This document shows, piece by piece, positions 23,186-36,847 of a stretch of 64,000 nucleotides of DNA. The notes under the pieces were generated by a model that was given only the letters and a program-made list of their open reading frames with translations, searched no databases and was not told where the DNA came from. Where the stretch lies: assembly GCF_010015445.1 (NCBI RefSeq), contig NC_053116.1:28116285-28180284 (forward strand). The letters are read 5' to 3'. Each line of letters begins with the position of its first letter. Within the stretch, counting starts at the first letter, position 1. The DNA is from Perca fluviatilis. Its lineage: Eukaryota; Chordata; Actinopteri; Perciformes; Percidae. The translations under genes and the position numbers were made by a program.

Positions 23186-26100
23186 GAATAACAGAAACAA
23201 ACCAGCCTCTCTCCTCTTTTCTATCTCTTCTCTTAGTAAAACAAGAGTGGAGAAAATAAACTTATAAAACTTGCTGAGGTACTGCAGGTTTTTCTGGTAC
23301 TAAAGACCTCTTGTTAATCACCTGGTGGGAAGGAAATTAATTTAAATGTCACGTTGAATGAATAAGACAATGCTAACGACATAGCTGACACAGAGAACCA
23401 GTGTGTCGGCTAGCGTTTCTTTCCACGTTTTGTTTCTATCTACATTCCAGATTGGAACTATTGAAACCTTTTGCTCCCCCTCTTCCTCACCTCTCCGCGT
23501 TTCTTGAATGCTGATTCTTTATTTGTAATCCCCGCCCCACGATCCTCAACTTGCCATGTCTTTCAAGAAGTGTAGTGGATTATAAAAAAAGTAGGAATTT
23601 GGAATGCATGGAACTTTATATCCAAGACCTTACACTGTTCATCATTACTTAACAGAGGCCATAAAGACACTGGGAAACACATCTTAGCTAGATGACGTAA
23701 ACAATAACAAAGAAGAGAGATTTCCGGAGCAACTCACAGGAATCGGGCCACGGGAATAGGAGGAGCCTTTTGTTTTTTTTAAGTAAAAAAAAATAAATTT
23801 GATTGGTATTTTGAGTGAAGCCGTATGTGGTCGGGTTGTTTTTCAGCCATTGCAAAGCCATTAAGACAACATTTACCTGCAGTGCTTGTGGTGATGGCGT
23901 TTCTCCAACTGCTCCACAACATTTGGCTCTTGGCTGTGTCTCATGTTGTTGTTGGTGGTTATCATTTCTTGTGTTCTCTTCATTTTTTTATAATTTAGTT
24001 TTGTTTATTGCCTGGTTTTTATGTTGCAGGTTACCAATTTTGCCTTAATCATTCTTAAATATTTTATTTTAAAGTAAAACTGGGATCTTTTTTTATTACA
24101 CCCTGTAAACACATTTAAATCATACCCTTTTTTATGTAGTAATATCAGCTGGACCACTGGCCACAGTGAGATTAATTTCTATTTTTTAAATTAACTTTGT
24201 TTTTGATAATTGTTTGTGATATTAATTTTATTTTATTTATGTTTTGTATAGTTTTGTTACCTTCATCATGCCCTCCGTCAATTGTTTGACTCTTATTTAT
24301 TATTAATACTTTTAGAGGTAAGAAAGTAAAGAGCACAATCTTGTGTCATTTAAAAAGTTGGTGAAATAGAAACATGTTGCCTCCGTCTGTCTTACTTACC
24401 ACTGATGTACTGCTCAAGTCTGACTTAAACGTACCACCAAACGTACTACTGCTGTACTAATACATCAGAGAGCAGGAGCTCAACTATAAACAACAGTTTG
24501 GTACCACCCAGATCTTCTCCTCCAACCAACAGTGAGACATCATGTCTTCAGTCAGCCACTCGGTGGATCAAAGTGATACGCTGCTTGTATTAGCCAGCTG
24601 GAGTCTGATCTGAAAGCACTGCAGGGCAGCAGAGAGGCACTGAAAAGCAGACCAGTCACACGTCGCGGCAGAACTGGACTTGACATCGTCACCTGCGGGG
24701 GTTCGGGTTTCAATGTGATTCTTCTGACCCTCCAAGATGGATGTTTATTGGGAGCCCCACCAAGCTCCTTACACATCAGTGTGTATCCGCATGTGTCTTC
24801 ACTCCGTCAAATGTGCACAGCACACGTGAAAGCACACTCAAAAATGGTGTCAAACGAAAGGGAGAAAAAAATTCGCACTCATGTGACTGAGGAACCAAAA
24901 GTAACACACTTGGTTGTGTCACAAAGTCACTTGCCTTTATTTTTTATTTTCTATCACGGTGGCGTCCAGACCTGTAACCCAACCCCCGAAAACCTCTCTC
25001 TCAGACTGTCAGTTGTCATGGAAACTTCTCAGGTCAGTGTTCTCCCTGCTGTTGCTCCTGCAGTGCATTGTGGAATCTGCGGTTCGGTACTCAAACCCAC
25101 TCTGTCGGGCCAAACATTGCGAGGCCTTCAGCAAAGCCAACGAACCAACCAACTTCTGCTGTATATTGTCTGTGTGAACGCTCGCTGGGAACCTTCGCAT
25201 GCCGCCCGGCGCAGAAAACCTTAAAGTCACCTCTATATTGTTCTGTTCCTAATGTTTGTATGTATGTGTGGGGGTCTGTATGCGTGTATTTAACAACTAT
25301 CATCCAATGTGGAAAAAGAAAAGAAAACAAGACAAACACGAGTTCAACCACAACAAATATGGTGGGCAGAAGAGGCAACCTCTCATCTCCAGTCCTTCTA
25401 TGCAATGAATCATATTTGGAAAAATAGAAACATGAGGAGGAAAAGGGAAGTGAAAATACACGAATGGGTCAAGTAATTAAAAAAAAAAGTCACAATCATG
25501 TATTACACCTTGGTTATTCTAATATCAAGTTTGCTTTGTTTTGGCATCCCACATAGATCAAAATAAGGACATTCTGTGAATTTGTGTGTTTGTATAATAT
25601 AGGTCACCAGTAAGCTAGGAAATAGCAAGAAGGGTATTTGTATTACTTGTGTTAACCTGGCACATGGTTCAGGGTCCCCTGTCCTCCGCCACTGGGAGTC
25701 TCTGCCAAAGAGTCTCTCTATAAAGATGTTTTTATGACAGCTGGGAAATGGCAATCAGAGCTGAGAGGATGAGTAAGGAAACGGCAGTGGTCCTGCCACA
25801 TATCCACCACTGTTTTTTAAATGTTTCATGGAGTAGAAATTTGCCATAAAAATATAATTCAACAAGAAAATGTCAATGGTCAATTAGTAATCAGTCTATG
25901 TTGTGAAAACTGCATAAAAATAAACCTAAAATGTTCATGAGCAAAAACAAAAGTCTCACAAAAGATGCTACACTATAAATAGTCAATTTGCTGTTCTATT
26001 AGATAAGTATTTCCCAGAAAAACAAGGAAATAAAATGCATTTTAAATGGGTTAGAGGAAGCACTGAAAGATCCCAGCTGTCATGAAAGCATCTGCTGTCG

Positions 26101-28287
26101 GCCATCATTTTTTGTTTTGCTTCAAGCAGGGGTTAACAGACTATACAGAAAAGTTGTCCAGAGATTTATATAAAAATAGACTACATATATACATTATAAT
26201 TTTTTTTTGGTTTAGATGACGAAGGCCCAAAACTCGGTTACCTGAATGTGCACTTGTTGTTGTTTTGCAGAGAGAGAAGTATTTAAAGAATATCTAAGTG
26301 AAACACAAAGCCAGTTCAAACACAAATATTTATATGCATATTATTGATAATAATATATAAATTATAGATTATATTTGATTAAAAATACTGCTGTAGGCTA
26401 CTAGTGAAGTACTATTCAAGGTATTCCTAAATTTAATTAACTGGTGTGAGAGCGAGTTTGTATGTGTGTTTAAAGGTGCACAGTAGGCCTAACTCCTTTA
26501 CAACTCCTTCACTTTACTTCAAGTCACTGAAACTGTGTAAAAGAAGTCAGTATATATTTTTTGTGAAACATTTATAAAATGATTTATCTATGTAAGAATT
26601 TATTTTATCATAGTGAGAGGGGATAGAAAGCTGTCTGGGAGCGAAGAAATAAGAGAGATTTAGGTTTGAAATCTATAGACAGAGTGAGAAATTATGTTTA
26701 TACAGATGTTATCTATCGCTGGATTTATGCACGACCACAATAATCAATTGTTAAAAATGTACTTTTCTGGTAATGTGCTGTCAATTGATTTGTTGTTTTA
26801 ATATACTTCCATAGGTTTCCCTTTCTCTATTTTATGTACAAGATTACAGGTCATCATGGTTGTTGCTTTTTTTTGGGTCTTCGTAGAGTTAAATTCAGCT
26901 GTGTGATTATTCTGGTTCGGTTTGGATCTGGCCGTGGCCCTGACAAACCGCACCGAGCCTGGAGAGATCACTTCCCAGGTACACTGCCACCAGATCAGTG
27001 ACTTAAAATTAGTGTCAAAGTAGAACAAATAATATGAGAGAGAGAGTTTGAAGTTATACCCAAATTAATACTAACTTCCTCTATTGTATGTCATATGTTT
27101 TTGGAAGTTTGTAAAAAATTTAAATGTTCAATAAAATGTTCCTCAATCACTTTTGCCTCAGGAAAGCACACACTAAATGCAGCATCGCAACTGAGATGAT
27201 CAATAGACAATAGAAAATAATGGGTGCATTTATGCAGGCGCAATAAATTTCCATCACTTTACGACACAGATGTGATCTTCCCATGACTGCTGTTAACAAG
27301 AGGGATTCAGCAATCACCATGAAGACATAAATAACAAGATCTGTGTCAAAATGTCTATAAAAAAAAAAAAAAAGTCAAATTTGTTGCTCCTGTGTGAAAA
27401 CAGCCACCGAAGGTGACTTAAATATGCATAGCAGCAAGGGCTTTTATACTGAAATACTGGTCACTGAAGAAAGCCATCCTGTTACTGCCCTCTAGCCAGT
27501 CGTGGTCTCTGTCTATACTCTGCATGGTGTCTGTCTATATCCAGGAAAGCAAGGTCAGACCACAGCAATCACCAGTGGGCAAAATCACCAAGCCACAGCC
27601 TGGTTTTTCAGAGGTGTTTGAAGCACAAATGTTGACAAAATTAAAGTTAAAACTTAGAGTTGTGTTTCTAATCAAGATGTTAACAAATTTGCAGTGAGAT
27701 CTGCTCGGAAATAGCTTCTTTAAGCCCCCCAAAAAACAGAAACTAGTTTTGTTGAGTGAAATATTAGGAGCTAAAATTCTCGTTTATTCTTTCAAATTAT
27801 GTTTTGGAAAAGTTTGCAATAGAACACAAAGGGTCAGATTTCCAGACACAATGCCAAGAGAGGTTGCATCCATCAGATCTGTGTTTAAAAGAAGTCAAAT
27901 CTCAAAAGTCTTGAGTCGCCTTTGAATCCGAGATCAAGAGTCTTAGCAATAAGTTTGCATTTACACACACACAGTCAGACATTTAGATTTTTGACCCTTT
28001 GTGGCACTGATCTGGTATCAGAATGAGGTATTTTTCTGGCTATACAGCCATGAAAAAGGGAATGACAAACTCTTAGCGCCACAGACTTAAAAAGAGTCGA
28101 CTGTATTTAAATGCAGCTTAGAATGCTTTTGGGAAACCCGGACTGCGTATGTTTGTGTGTTCCTAACCAAAAAGCTAGCATACAGTGCTTGTAAAGTTCG
28201 TAGTGTAGTAACTGTCACCACTGCTCTTGCTGTCGGTCATGCAGACAACGGTTGTTGTGTATAGCAGGACCGGAGAACGATTTTAAA

Positions 28288-28330
28288 ACACACACATATA
28301 TATATATATAGTTATATATATATATATTAG

Positions 28331-28391
<61 letters not shown>
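28288..28391. repeat. Interrupted (TA)n microsatellite
   Basis: About 100 bp of TA repeats with two 'gttata' interruptions near 28312 and 28330. Confidence 0.9.
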
Positions 28392-28397
<6 letters not shown>

Positions 28398-29441
28398 GTT
28401 TCATAGGTGAGAGGTTGTAAAGAGAGAGAATGCTGAAACAAAAAAGAAAGTCCATCTTTCACTGTAAAACCATCAGGGAGCGTTTATTCATCTTTCACCT
28501 GTAATGAATCATCAAAGTACAATTACAAGTGCATGACCTGGACACCTCCCCCCTCTCCTCCCCCTCGACCACCCATCCCTAGTCCTTTTCAACCTCTTCG
28601 ACCTCCCACCTCACGGGCTGCCATCTTTTCCAAGTGTAAATACCAGATGAGAACCAGAGTCCGCTTTGAACAAATAACAACATGTAAATGCCATGAAGGA
28701 CATGTTCTGTACAACATGTAAATCTCGAACATGCAAACATACCACAACACACACAGGCATGAGAGAGGCCTTTGCACACTACACAGCGACACAAGCTGGA
28801 GCGTATGCAAGCCTCCCTGCCCAAACCTGTGCTTTGTGTGGATAAAAACAACAAAACCTACATAACAAACAAGAACAGTTGTTGATTTGAATAATAAAAG
28901 ACAAAAATTGCATTGTATACATATGTGGCTGGCTCGTGAGGACTGTTTAAAACTCATTAAAAAGTTGTATTCGGATATAAAAAAAAAAAATAAAAACATA
29001 TTGGTCTGTGTAGATTTTCTATACATGTTGTGTTTGTAAAATGAGATGACATCAGAAACAAAAAAAGGGAAAAATATTCTGGCTTCCATGTAATTTTTGG
29101 GGTGGACAGATCATTTTTTGAGAGATGAAATTAAAGAGGGTGAGATAGCAATTTGGATGATGGAGACGTGAGAAAAAAAGTAATCATAAAATAACCCAAC
29201 TGAATGAAGAAAAGAGGGTGAAAATAAAATACAGAAAAAGGTCGAGAGCCTAAAATGATTACAAAGTGTTCCATTCACTGTTGTAAGTGCAATGAGCTAA
29301 ACTTCCTGTTTCCCCATTGTAAAACCTTGTGTATGTTTCCGTGTATTCCTCCTGTAAATGGGTGTAGTAGACCTGGTGCATCATGCCATGTAATGTGATG
29401 AATGACAAATTATGACCTTACAATACATTTCAATCAGGAAA

Positions 29442-29447
29442 AATAAA
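29442..29447 (+). promoter_or_regulatory. Candidate poly(A) signal
   Basis: AATAAA with a second AATAAA a few bases on and a GT-rich stretch (gttgtgttctcttgtttt) about 25 bases downstream. This is a good vertebrate cleavage site for a + strand transcript. Confidence 0.4.
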
Positions 29448-29569
29448 TAAAAGACAAATAAAAAAAATGGTTGTGTTCTCTTGTTTTAGTTTTTTTAACT
29501 GCATCCGGTTGAAGTTTCATTCATTTTAGAAAAATAGCATATATATACAATCATTTATTTCATGTCATT

Positions 29570-31225
29570 TTTAGATATTTGCAATTGCATTAAAAAATCA
29601 TAGTATGGTATGTTGAAAAAAGTCCAATTAAAGTATGTCGACAAAAGTGATTAAAAAAAAAAAATAGTCATAGTATGTCGAATGAAGTGATAAAAAAGAA
29701 ATATTAAAGTATGTTGAAAGAAGTCATAAAAAAGTCCTACTATAGTATGTCCGGAAAAAAATCATAAAAAGAATTCATGGTATAGTATGTTGACAAAAAG
29801 TGATTAAAAAAAGTAATAGTATAGTATATTGAAATAAAGTAATAAAAAGGTAATTGTATAGTATGTCAAAAAAGTCAATGTATAATATGTTATAAAAAGT
29901 CATAAAAAAGTCATAGTATAGGATGTAGGAAAAAAGTGATGGGGTTCGAATCCGACCTGTGGCAATTTCCTGCATGTCTTCCCCCTCTCTCTCCCCTTTC
30001 ATATCTAAGCTGTCCAGTTGTAGTATGTCGAAAAAAGTGATAAAAAAGTCATAGTATAGAATGTCGAAAGAAGTCCTAAAAAGTCATAGTATAGTAGATT
30101 GAAAAAAAAAATCATAGTATAGTATGTCGAAAAGAGTCACACAAAAGTTATAGTATAGCATGTCAAAAAAAGTCAATGTATAGTATGTCATAAGAAGTGA
30201 TAAAAAGTAATAGTATGTTTGAAAAAGTGATAAATAACTTATGGTATAGTATGTCGAAAAAGGTCATTATAAAGTCATAGTATGGTATGTTAAAAAAAGT
30301 CAAATTATAGTATGTCGACAAAAAGTGATAAAAAGTCATAGTAAAGTCTGTCGAAAGAAGTCATAAAAAAGTCATAGTAAGGTATGTTGAAAGTAGTCCT
30401 ACCTAATCATAGTATAGTATATCTAAAAAAAAAAAATCATGTCGAAAATGTCATACAAAAGTCATAGTATGGTATGTTAAAAAAAAGTAATAGTATAGTA
30501 TTTCGGAATAAAGTGTTAAAAAGTAATAAAGTATGTCGAAAGAAGTCATAAAAAAGTCATAGTATAGTATTTTGAAAAAGTCATAGTATAGTACTGCAAA
30601 AAAAGTGATAAAATAGTAATAGTATAGTATGTCGGAAAAAAAGTGATAAATAAGTTATGGTATAGTATATCGAAAAACAATCATATTATAATATGTCGAA
30701 AAAAGTAATAAAAAAGTAATTGTATAGTATGTCGAAAAAAGTCATAAAAAAATCATAGTACAGTATGTCGAAGAAGTCATAAAAAGTCATAGTATAGTAT
30801 ATCGAAAAAATTCATAGTATAGTATGTCAAAAATTCATAGCATATAATGTCAAACGAAGTGATAGAAAAGAAAATGTATAGTATGTCGAAAAAGTCATAA
30901 AAAGTCATAGTATAGTATGTCGACAAGTAATAATAAAAGTCATGGTATAGTATGTTAAAACAAGTCATAAAAAAGTCATAGTATAATATTTTGAAAAAAG
31001 TCATAGTATAGTATGTCAAAAAACATGATAAAGTCATAGTATAATATTTTGAAAAAAGTAAAAGTATAGTTTGTCAAAAAAAGTGATAAAGGGTCATAGT
31101 AAAGTATGTTGAAAGAAGTCATAAAAAAGTCATAGTATAGTATGTCGACAAGTAATAATAAAAGTCATGGTATAGTATGTTGAAAGAAGTCATAAAAAAA
31201 AGCATAGTATAGTATGTCAAAGAAA
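29570..31225. repeat. Degenerate tandem array, unit about 30-40 bp
   Basis: Dozens of imperfect copies built on CATAGTATAGTATGTCGAAA and AAGTCATAAAAAAGT. Units vary in length and order. The minus-strand frames (Tyr/Phe/Ile-rich) are artefacts of the repeat. It lies between the 3' ends of the two convergent genes. Confidence 0.92.
29937..30018 (+). mobile_element. tRNA-derived SINE fragment inside the tandem array
   Basis: An 80-bp non-repeat island contains GGTTCGAATCCGACC, a pol III B-box / T-arm motif, followed by ggcaatttcctgcatgtc and a CT-rich stretch that match the layout of fish tRNA-SINEs. No A-box half is present, so it is a 5'-truncated fragment and not a tRNA gene. Confidence 0.6.
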
Positions 31226-31946
31226 CCTATGTCTGACAAAGTAAGTTACTTCAAATACCTTACACTTTCATTAAAAGTACCTTTCAGTAAACTTGAGTTC
31301 ATATATAAACTTAAAACCATCTGCATTTTCCATGCCTGAACTTATCTTATCCTATTTTTTGTGAACATGCTAGTGATTCATGCATTTCGTCTTGCAGCTT
31401 TTTCAATGCAATGTTGTTCAGCCCCCTTCTTTTCAGACAATGTAGTTCACCTCTCAGCTCTTTAGGGCAGGGGGCTTAACTTAACTGAAAGAGAGATGGA
31501 GCAGGGACCCCCTACTACATATATTGCATACAAGTAAAAATTAAACTGGGCCTACAACAATGTGTAGGGCAGCCTAAAGCCTTTATACATAACTATTTTG
31601 CATTAAGCTATTAACATAAAAATTGTTGGCATGATTTTATAAATAATGTTTTAATGTTTAACATACATGTGGCACAGTGAATGCTTAGCATGAACTGTAT
31701 CTGTGGGTAGCTATCTTAGAGACTACCTTCGCTATTGGTTAGTAAGCAGTGGGGATTTATATTTGCTAATAATATATTTGGATTCATGTTAAGACTTTAA
31801 TTTATGAAAAAACTTTCAAAAATTAATAATAATTTGGCACCCCCTTTTTGGTTCTATGCAATGGATATGTCTGATAATACAAAGTATTCTCTTCTTTCAG
31901 CCTTTTCAGTCAATTCATTCCACTTCCAAGATTCCACTTTTGAGAG
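31226..31946. other. No recognised feature
   Basis: AT-rich intergenic sequence between the tandem array and the Tc1 element. Confidence 0.4.
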
Positions 31947-32737
31947 TCCAAACCCCAACTCCAGTGAAGTTGGGACGTTGTGTAAAATGCAAATAAAAAC
32001 AGAACACAATGATTTGCAAATTCTTTTCAACATACATTCAATTGACTACACTACGAAGACAAGATATTTAATGTTCAAACTGATCAACTTTTTGTTGTTT
32101 TTTTTTAGCAAATATTCACTCACTGTGTTACATCACCTTTTCCTTTTAACAACACTCGATAAGAGTTTGGGAACTGAGGACACTAATTGTTGAAGCGTTG
32201 TAGGTGGAATTCTTTCCCATTCTTGCTTGATGTACGACTTCAGTTGCTCAACAGTCCGGGATCTCTGTTGTCTTATTTTGCTCTTAATAACTCGCCACTC
32301 ATTTTCAATGGGAGACAGGTCTGGACTGCAGGCAGGCCAGTCTAGAACCCGCACTCTTTTATTATGAAGCCACGCAGTTGTACGTTGTCACGTGCAGAAT
32401 GTGGCTTGGCATTGTCTTGCTGAAAAATAGCAGGGACGTCCCTGAAATAAGCAGATAGTCCCTGAAAAAAAGACTTTGGTTGGATGGCAGTATATGTTCC
32501 AAACAGCTGCTTTTTGAGCATTACTCAACTTTCCCAGTCTTGGAAAGTGTTGCAGGCATCAAATTCAAAATGAGTGAATATTTGCAAAAAAAACAAAGTT
32601 GATCAGTTTGAACGTTAAATATCTTGTCTTTGTAGTGTAATCAACTGAATATAGGTTGAAAACAATTTGTAAATCACTGTATTGTTTTTATTAACATTTT
32701 ACACAATGTCCCAACTTCATTGGAATTGGGGTTTGTA
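31947..32737 (-). mobile_element. Internally deleted Tc1/mariner element
   Basis: The ends are long inverted repeats: the left reads ...CCAACTCCAGTGAAGTTGGG and the right is its inverse, CCCAACTTCATTGGAATTGGGG; both arms include ATATTTAATGTTCAAACTGA or its complement. The minus-strand frame at 32133-32354 encodes the transposase C-terminus with DWPACSPDLSPIENEW, whose Glu is the third catalytic acid. The N-terminal DNA-binding part and first two Asp blocks are missing. A second copy of one end lies at 42682-43070. Confidence 0.88.
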
Positions 32738-33416
32738 TTACAGTTTAGCTTTTTAGCTTTTCTAGCAATGTATTTCAGCTCTTAGCTTATTTAGGTAATA
32801 CAGTTCAGCTTCCAACTCTGACAGTTTGACATTTCAACTTCGGTTTTTAGCAGTACAGTGCAATGTATTTGAGATTTTTCAAACAATTGGTTTCATATTT
32901 CTGCATTTTCATGAATGTTTCTCACAGCTCTCTCTTCGCTACTTATTCATACTTTCAACTAGAAAATAAATTCAAACCGTACAATGTTCTACATCTTTTG
33001 GCATTATTGAACTTTTAAAGCCAATAATTCAGTTTAACCGACACTCAAAGCTTTTCAAAAAAAAAACTTTACATTAGTGGTCTTTTCAATGAAATTCATA
33101 CTATCATATTATCCACTTTTTCAACTATTTTCACTACTTCACCTTCTTCTTACAGATTTGAGACATTAATCCAGTTTAGCTTTAGCAATTTAGCATTCAC
33201 AAGCATTTTCTGCAGGAAATGCATTTTCTAGTCTACTCTAGTGGTTTATTTTCTTTTTGGATAGCTGTCACACTGAAGACTGCAGTCATCCAGAGTCAAT
33301 AATGAAAACGATCTGATTATGCAGTGTGTTTTGACTCAGTATTGTGCCAACAGGTTCATTAATATAGGTCATTCTAAAAAGGAGGAGGAGACGTGGTCAT
33401 AAACTGAAATTAGGAT
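32738..33416. other. No recognised feature
   Basis: T-rich intergenic sequence downstream of osbpl2; it repeats short TTTAGCTTT / TTCAGCT motifs but holds no gene. Confidence 0.4.
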
Positions 33417-33422
33417 TTTATT
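33417..33422 (-). promoter_or_regulatory. osbpl2: Candidate poly(A) signal of osbpl2
   Basis: TTTATT on the plus strand is AATAAA on the minus strand. It lies about 4.3 kb past the osbpl2 stop and before the Tc1 element and tandem array. A signal this far away is plausible for a long 3'UTR, but nearer ones may be used. Confidence 0.3.
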
Positions 33423-36052
33423 AGTAGACATTTCCCCTGTTCATTAATCTACCAAGCTGTCCACAGATTGGCTATGAACCCTTACAGTCCCCCTCCCACC
33501 TCCAAATAAAACATCTGGTACAATGTTCTCACCAAAAACTGTTTTAAATACTATAAAAATAAATCAATTGCACAAAATATGCCATTCTGCTTGTGATTAC
33601 TCTTGTGCAGCACTTATACACACAGAGAACATTGACAACCCCATGATACAGTCCAGGAAAGAGGGTCAAACTCAACAGAAGACATGTTTACAGACAGAAC
33701 CAACATTCAAAGCAACAAAGATCTAGTTTAATGACAGAACTTCAGTCTCGAGTCTGAATCGGCACTGGTGAATGTGACCTCTCCATGTTAACCAGCATTA
33801 CTTTACAGTCAAAAACAATAGTTTTTTCCTGTTTAGGTTCATTTACTTCTGTAGCATTTGACAAGTGTAAAGTTCAACTCAAGTAGTGTTTGTGTGATTG
33901 ATATTATTGACAAGTTGACCTGCACACAGCAACGGCTAGTTAAATCTGACTGATGTCATGGGCGAGTAACATGTACAAGCATTAAGATGGTCAATGACGC
34001 TGTGCTCCTCTATAAAACAGTTCAGATTCATGTTTAAGTGAAAGAGAGAAATTGCTGTTTGGATTAGCTACATAAGCAAAAGAAAAAAAGAAAAATTATT
34101 TCATAAAACCTCAAACATAAATAATCATAAATTAAAAAAAACACACAAAAAACAAAGGAATGAAGAAAGGACGCACTACGCATGACACACACTAATGAAA
34201 CGTTAAGTTGGTCCAAGATGTGTAGTCCCCAAAGGTTATTATAACTTCCCATTATTTGGAATATCTTAAGATAAACTAAGAAGGCAAAGTCATTATTTGG
34301 AGATACATCTGACTATTGAAGCTGAGAAGGCTGAAGATGTACGTGTGCTTTTCCGGTTGAGAGGGGATGTAAAGCTATTTTACAATAACCTATGAGACAT
34401 GTAGTAAAGTTGAGGTGCAAACAGTGCATGGCGTTGGTTTCGTGAAACACGTCACAGCTCCTACATGCACTGATAAAAACGTGATTTTTAAACTGCAGGA
34501 AAATGGTAACATATTCAAAATTAACATTTGTTTTTTGAGGATCGCATACAATACAGGGGCAATAGATTTGTTGCACTTTCTCCATTATGTTATTTAAAGG
34601 GGTGACACCTAGAGGATCATTTTCCTTTTTTTCTTTTCAACAATAGCTCTTAAAACTCGTCATTTTCTATCAAAAAGGTCACGTTCTCATCGGTGCAAAC
34701 AGGTCTGCAGGCGATGTGAAGAGTGTGTGTGTGGAGAGCTGAGTCCACCAAACAACTGAAACCCTGATGCGAGACAAATAAGGGTTTTAATATCAACCAG
34801 CCACACACCGACAAGAGCAAATTAACAGTTAAAGGGATTTTAAGGCCACACACCCAGAAAGGACTAACGTGTTTGTGGTCATTTTACGCCTGTAGTCGTT
34901 TTGGGTTTGTGACATTTTGCAGGTGACCTCCGTGGCCGTTCGGTAATCCATCCAAAATCCAACCCAGCCAGACAGCAGAATACATAACGCTGCGTGTTAC
35001 ATTATATTATGCTGACATGAATAAGGATATATTTTTTTTAATCATGCTATAATGAGTGAGATTATTAATGTCAATCTTGAAGGCTCACGCAGCAAATCCT
35101 CTCTCTTGTAGTTAGTATGGCTTTAAGTGTCTGTACATATTTATACAGTCATTCACACGATGAATGTGCATGTATTGTTACTTACATTTACGGTGATATT
35201 GTGATTTTGGCTTGCATCACTATTACTTAACACAGGTGTCGGTTGTGTCTTATCTGGGAATTTAATATTTACTAATAGACTCATTTCATAGGGTGAGAGA
35301 TTTAACTCTGTAGAAGTGAATTTAGTCTTCCAGGGTCAGATTTACATGCAGGCACTGACCAACAGATTGGAAGAACCAGACAGCAGGGTGCTTCTGTAAG
35401 AACGCGTCATTAACACTTAAATCTGATGGTTGAGACTGAACCTATGTGAGCTGCCAAATCCTGACCTCTGACCTGCCGGTGTAGGGGCAAACAGAAATGG
35501 GCCTTAAAATTTGCTTTGAACATAAAAGATTTTCTTCAATTTACTCAGCCTTGTAATGATAAGATGTACGAAACCGGAGAATGAAAAGTCTGATTTTCTC
35601 TGACTTGTGTGAAGCCCGTTTTTGAATATCAGTGAAGCTCAGCTATGACCCAGCAGCCAGCACGGTTAGCCAAGCTGCATATACACATTCAGCTCAGTGG
35701 GTCTTAAACTCTGGGCCTGACCTCCAGCTGCTGTACATTTTCTTTTAGGAGCCAGCACGGAGTGAATTCACTGTGGATTGTTCATGTTAATCATACTGTC
35801 CATTTTTACTGGAGGTAAAACCAACAGCTATTCTTACAGACATACAGAAGCTACAGGCTAAGTTAAGATAATAGTTCAGCCCCTCAGATGCTCTATTCAT
35901 TCATCTGTTGCCGTGTGGGAGAACATCAGATCGCATGTGTTTTGTTTTTTTTCCTGATCCCAGGTCTGGTCTCATTCAAGCTGCACATTCCAATCTGCTA
36001 ACATGAAAACCGTATTCTAGTAGTTGTATTGATTTATTTCCATACATAAACC

Positions 36053-36400
36053 TGGGGCTGGGCGAAAATCAGATATGACGATATTCTTGACCAAAAACCT
36101 CAATATTGATATTGCGACGATATTCTAGGGTTGACAATTGGTGCTTTAACAAAATATCTTCACACTTAGATTTTAGATAAATAATCGGTAATGTGGATAT
36201 AATGACTAAGTGGGTAAAGGCAAATAATAGAACAGCTAGAACTGTCTGGTAAGTTCAGAAAATGACATAACTTTACTGTAATGCAGCCTTAAAACCAGGA
36301 AAAGACAACACTTATGCCATATTATCACATCCAAAATCTAAGACGATATGTAGTCTCATATCCCGATATCGATAGAATATCGATATATTGCCCAGCCCTA
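36053..36400. mobile_element. hAT-type MITE with perfect 8-bp target duplication
   Basis: 348 bp with ends TGGGGCTGGGCGA... and ...TTGCCCAGCCCTA, flanked on both sides by CATAAACC. The interior has ATCGATAT palindromes near the right end. The right half reappears inverted at 50357-50561. Confidence 0.9.
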
Positions 36401-36447
36401 CATAAACCTTAAGAAGAAGGTTAATGGGAGAGTAAAGGTGGACACTA

Positions 36448-36847
36448 AGGCTACATTAACACTGCTACGTTTTGGTTTAAAAACGAATATCTTTTGCTGC
36501 ATTCACACCCGCATTCACACTGCTCTGGCGTTTTTAGAGCCCCTAAACCGGAGAAATTTGAAAAACTTCTCAGCCCGTTTTGGTTTGGAGTCTCCGGGGG
36601 TTGTGTTGCAGTCTCAACAGCTGCAAACAGAGACCTTTGGCAACGCCAACACTGACCGCCAACGTGTCATCGCCTGATCAGGTCATGACGTCTCGGTCTC
36701 TGAGACTAAGCTACTAACGTTCCCATGGCAACTACCAATAACAAGCGGAGTATGTCCAGTAAACAAGAATGTTGATGAGATATGCTAAAAACACTTGCGT
36801 GGCTCAAAACTCTGCTTAAAAACCAAAACGAAGTGTAAACGTTGCCT
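36448..36847. mobile_element. MITE with imperfect inverted ends
   Basis: The left end AGGCTACATTAACACTGCTA is similar to the inverse of the right end, AAGTGTAAACGTTGCCT; both go on to AAAACG/CGTTTT. No clear target duplication. About 400 bp, no coding frame. Confidence 0.6.

Larger units (their letters stand above)
22691..29463 (+). other. Possible terminal exon / long 3'UTR of the left-hand gene
   Basis: It follows a long T-rich tract and AG (22661-22690). The sequence is AT-rich with few MITEs and ends at a good poly(A) signal near 29442 with a GT-rich downstream stretch, which would suit a long 3'UTR. An internal AATAAA near 23033 could be an earlier site. From 22691 one frame stays open for about 36 codons to TAG at 22797, but no partner exon proves it coding. 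The frames at 24715 (169 residues) and on the minus strand at 28589-29089 show no domain and look like chance. Confidence 0.25.

Noticed and set aside
24715..25224. 169-residue open frame on the + strand
   Set aside because: No domain, no splice support, mixed composition; consistent with a chance frame in a noncoding stretch.
28589..29089. 166-residue open frame on the minus strand
   Set aside because: Phe/Cys-rich translation of AT-rich DNA, no motif or exon signals.
29937..29960. tRNA gene
   Set aside because: Only a B-box/T-arm motif is present; no A-box, anticodon arm or acceptor stem. Better read as a SINE fragment.
29570..31225. CRISPR-like repeat array
   Set aside because: Units are contiguous and degenerate with no unique spacers, and the genome is eukaryotic.
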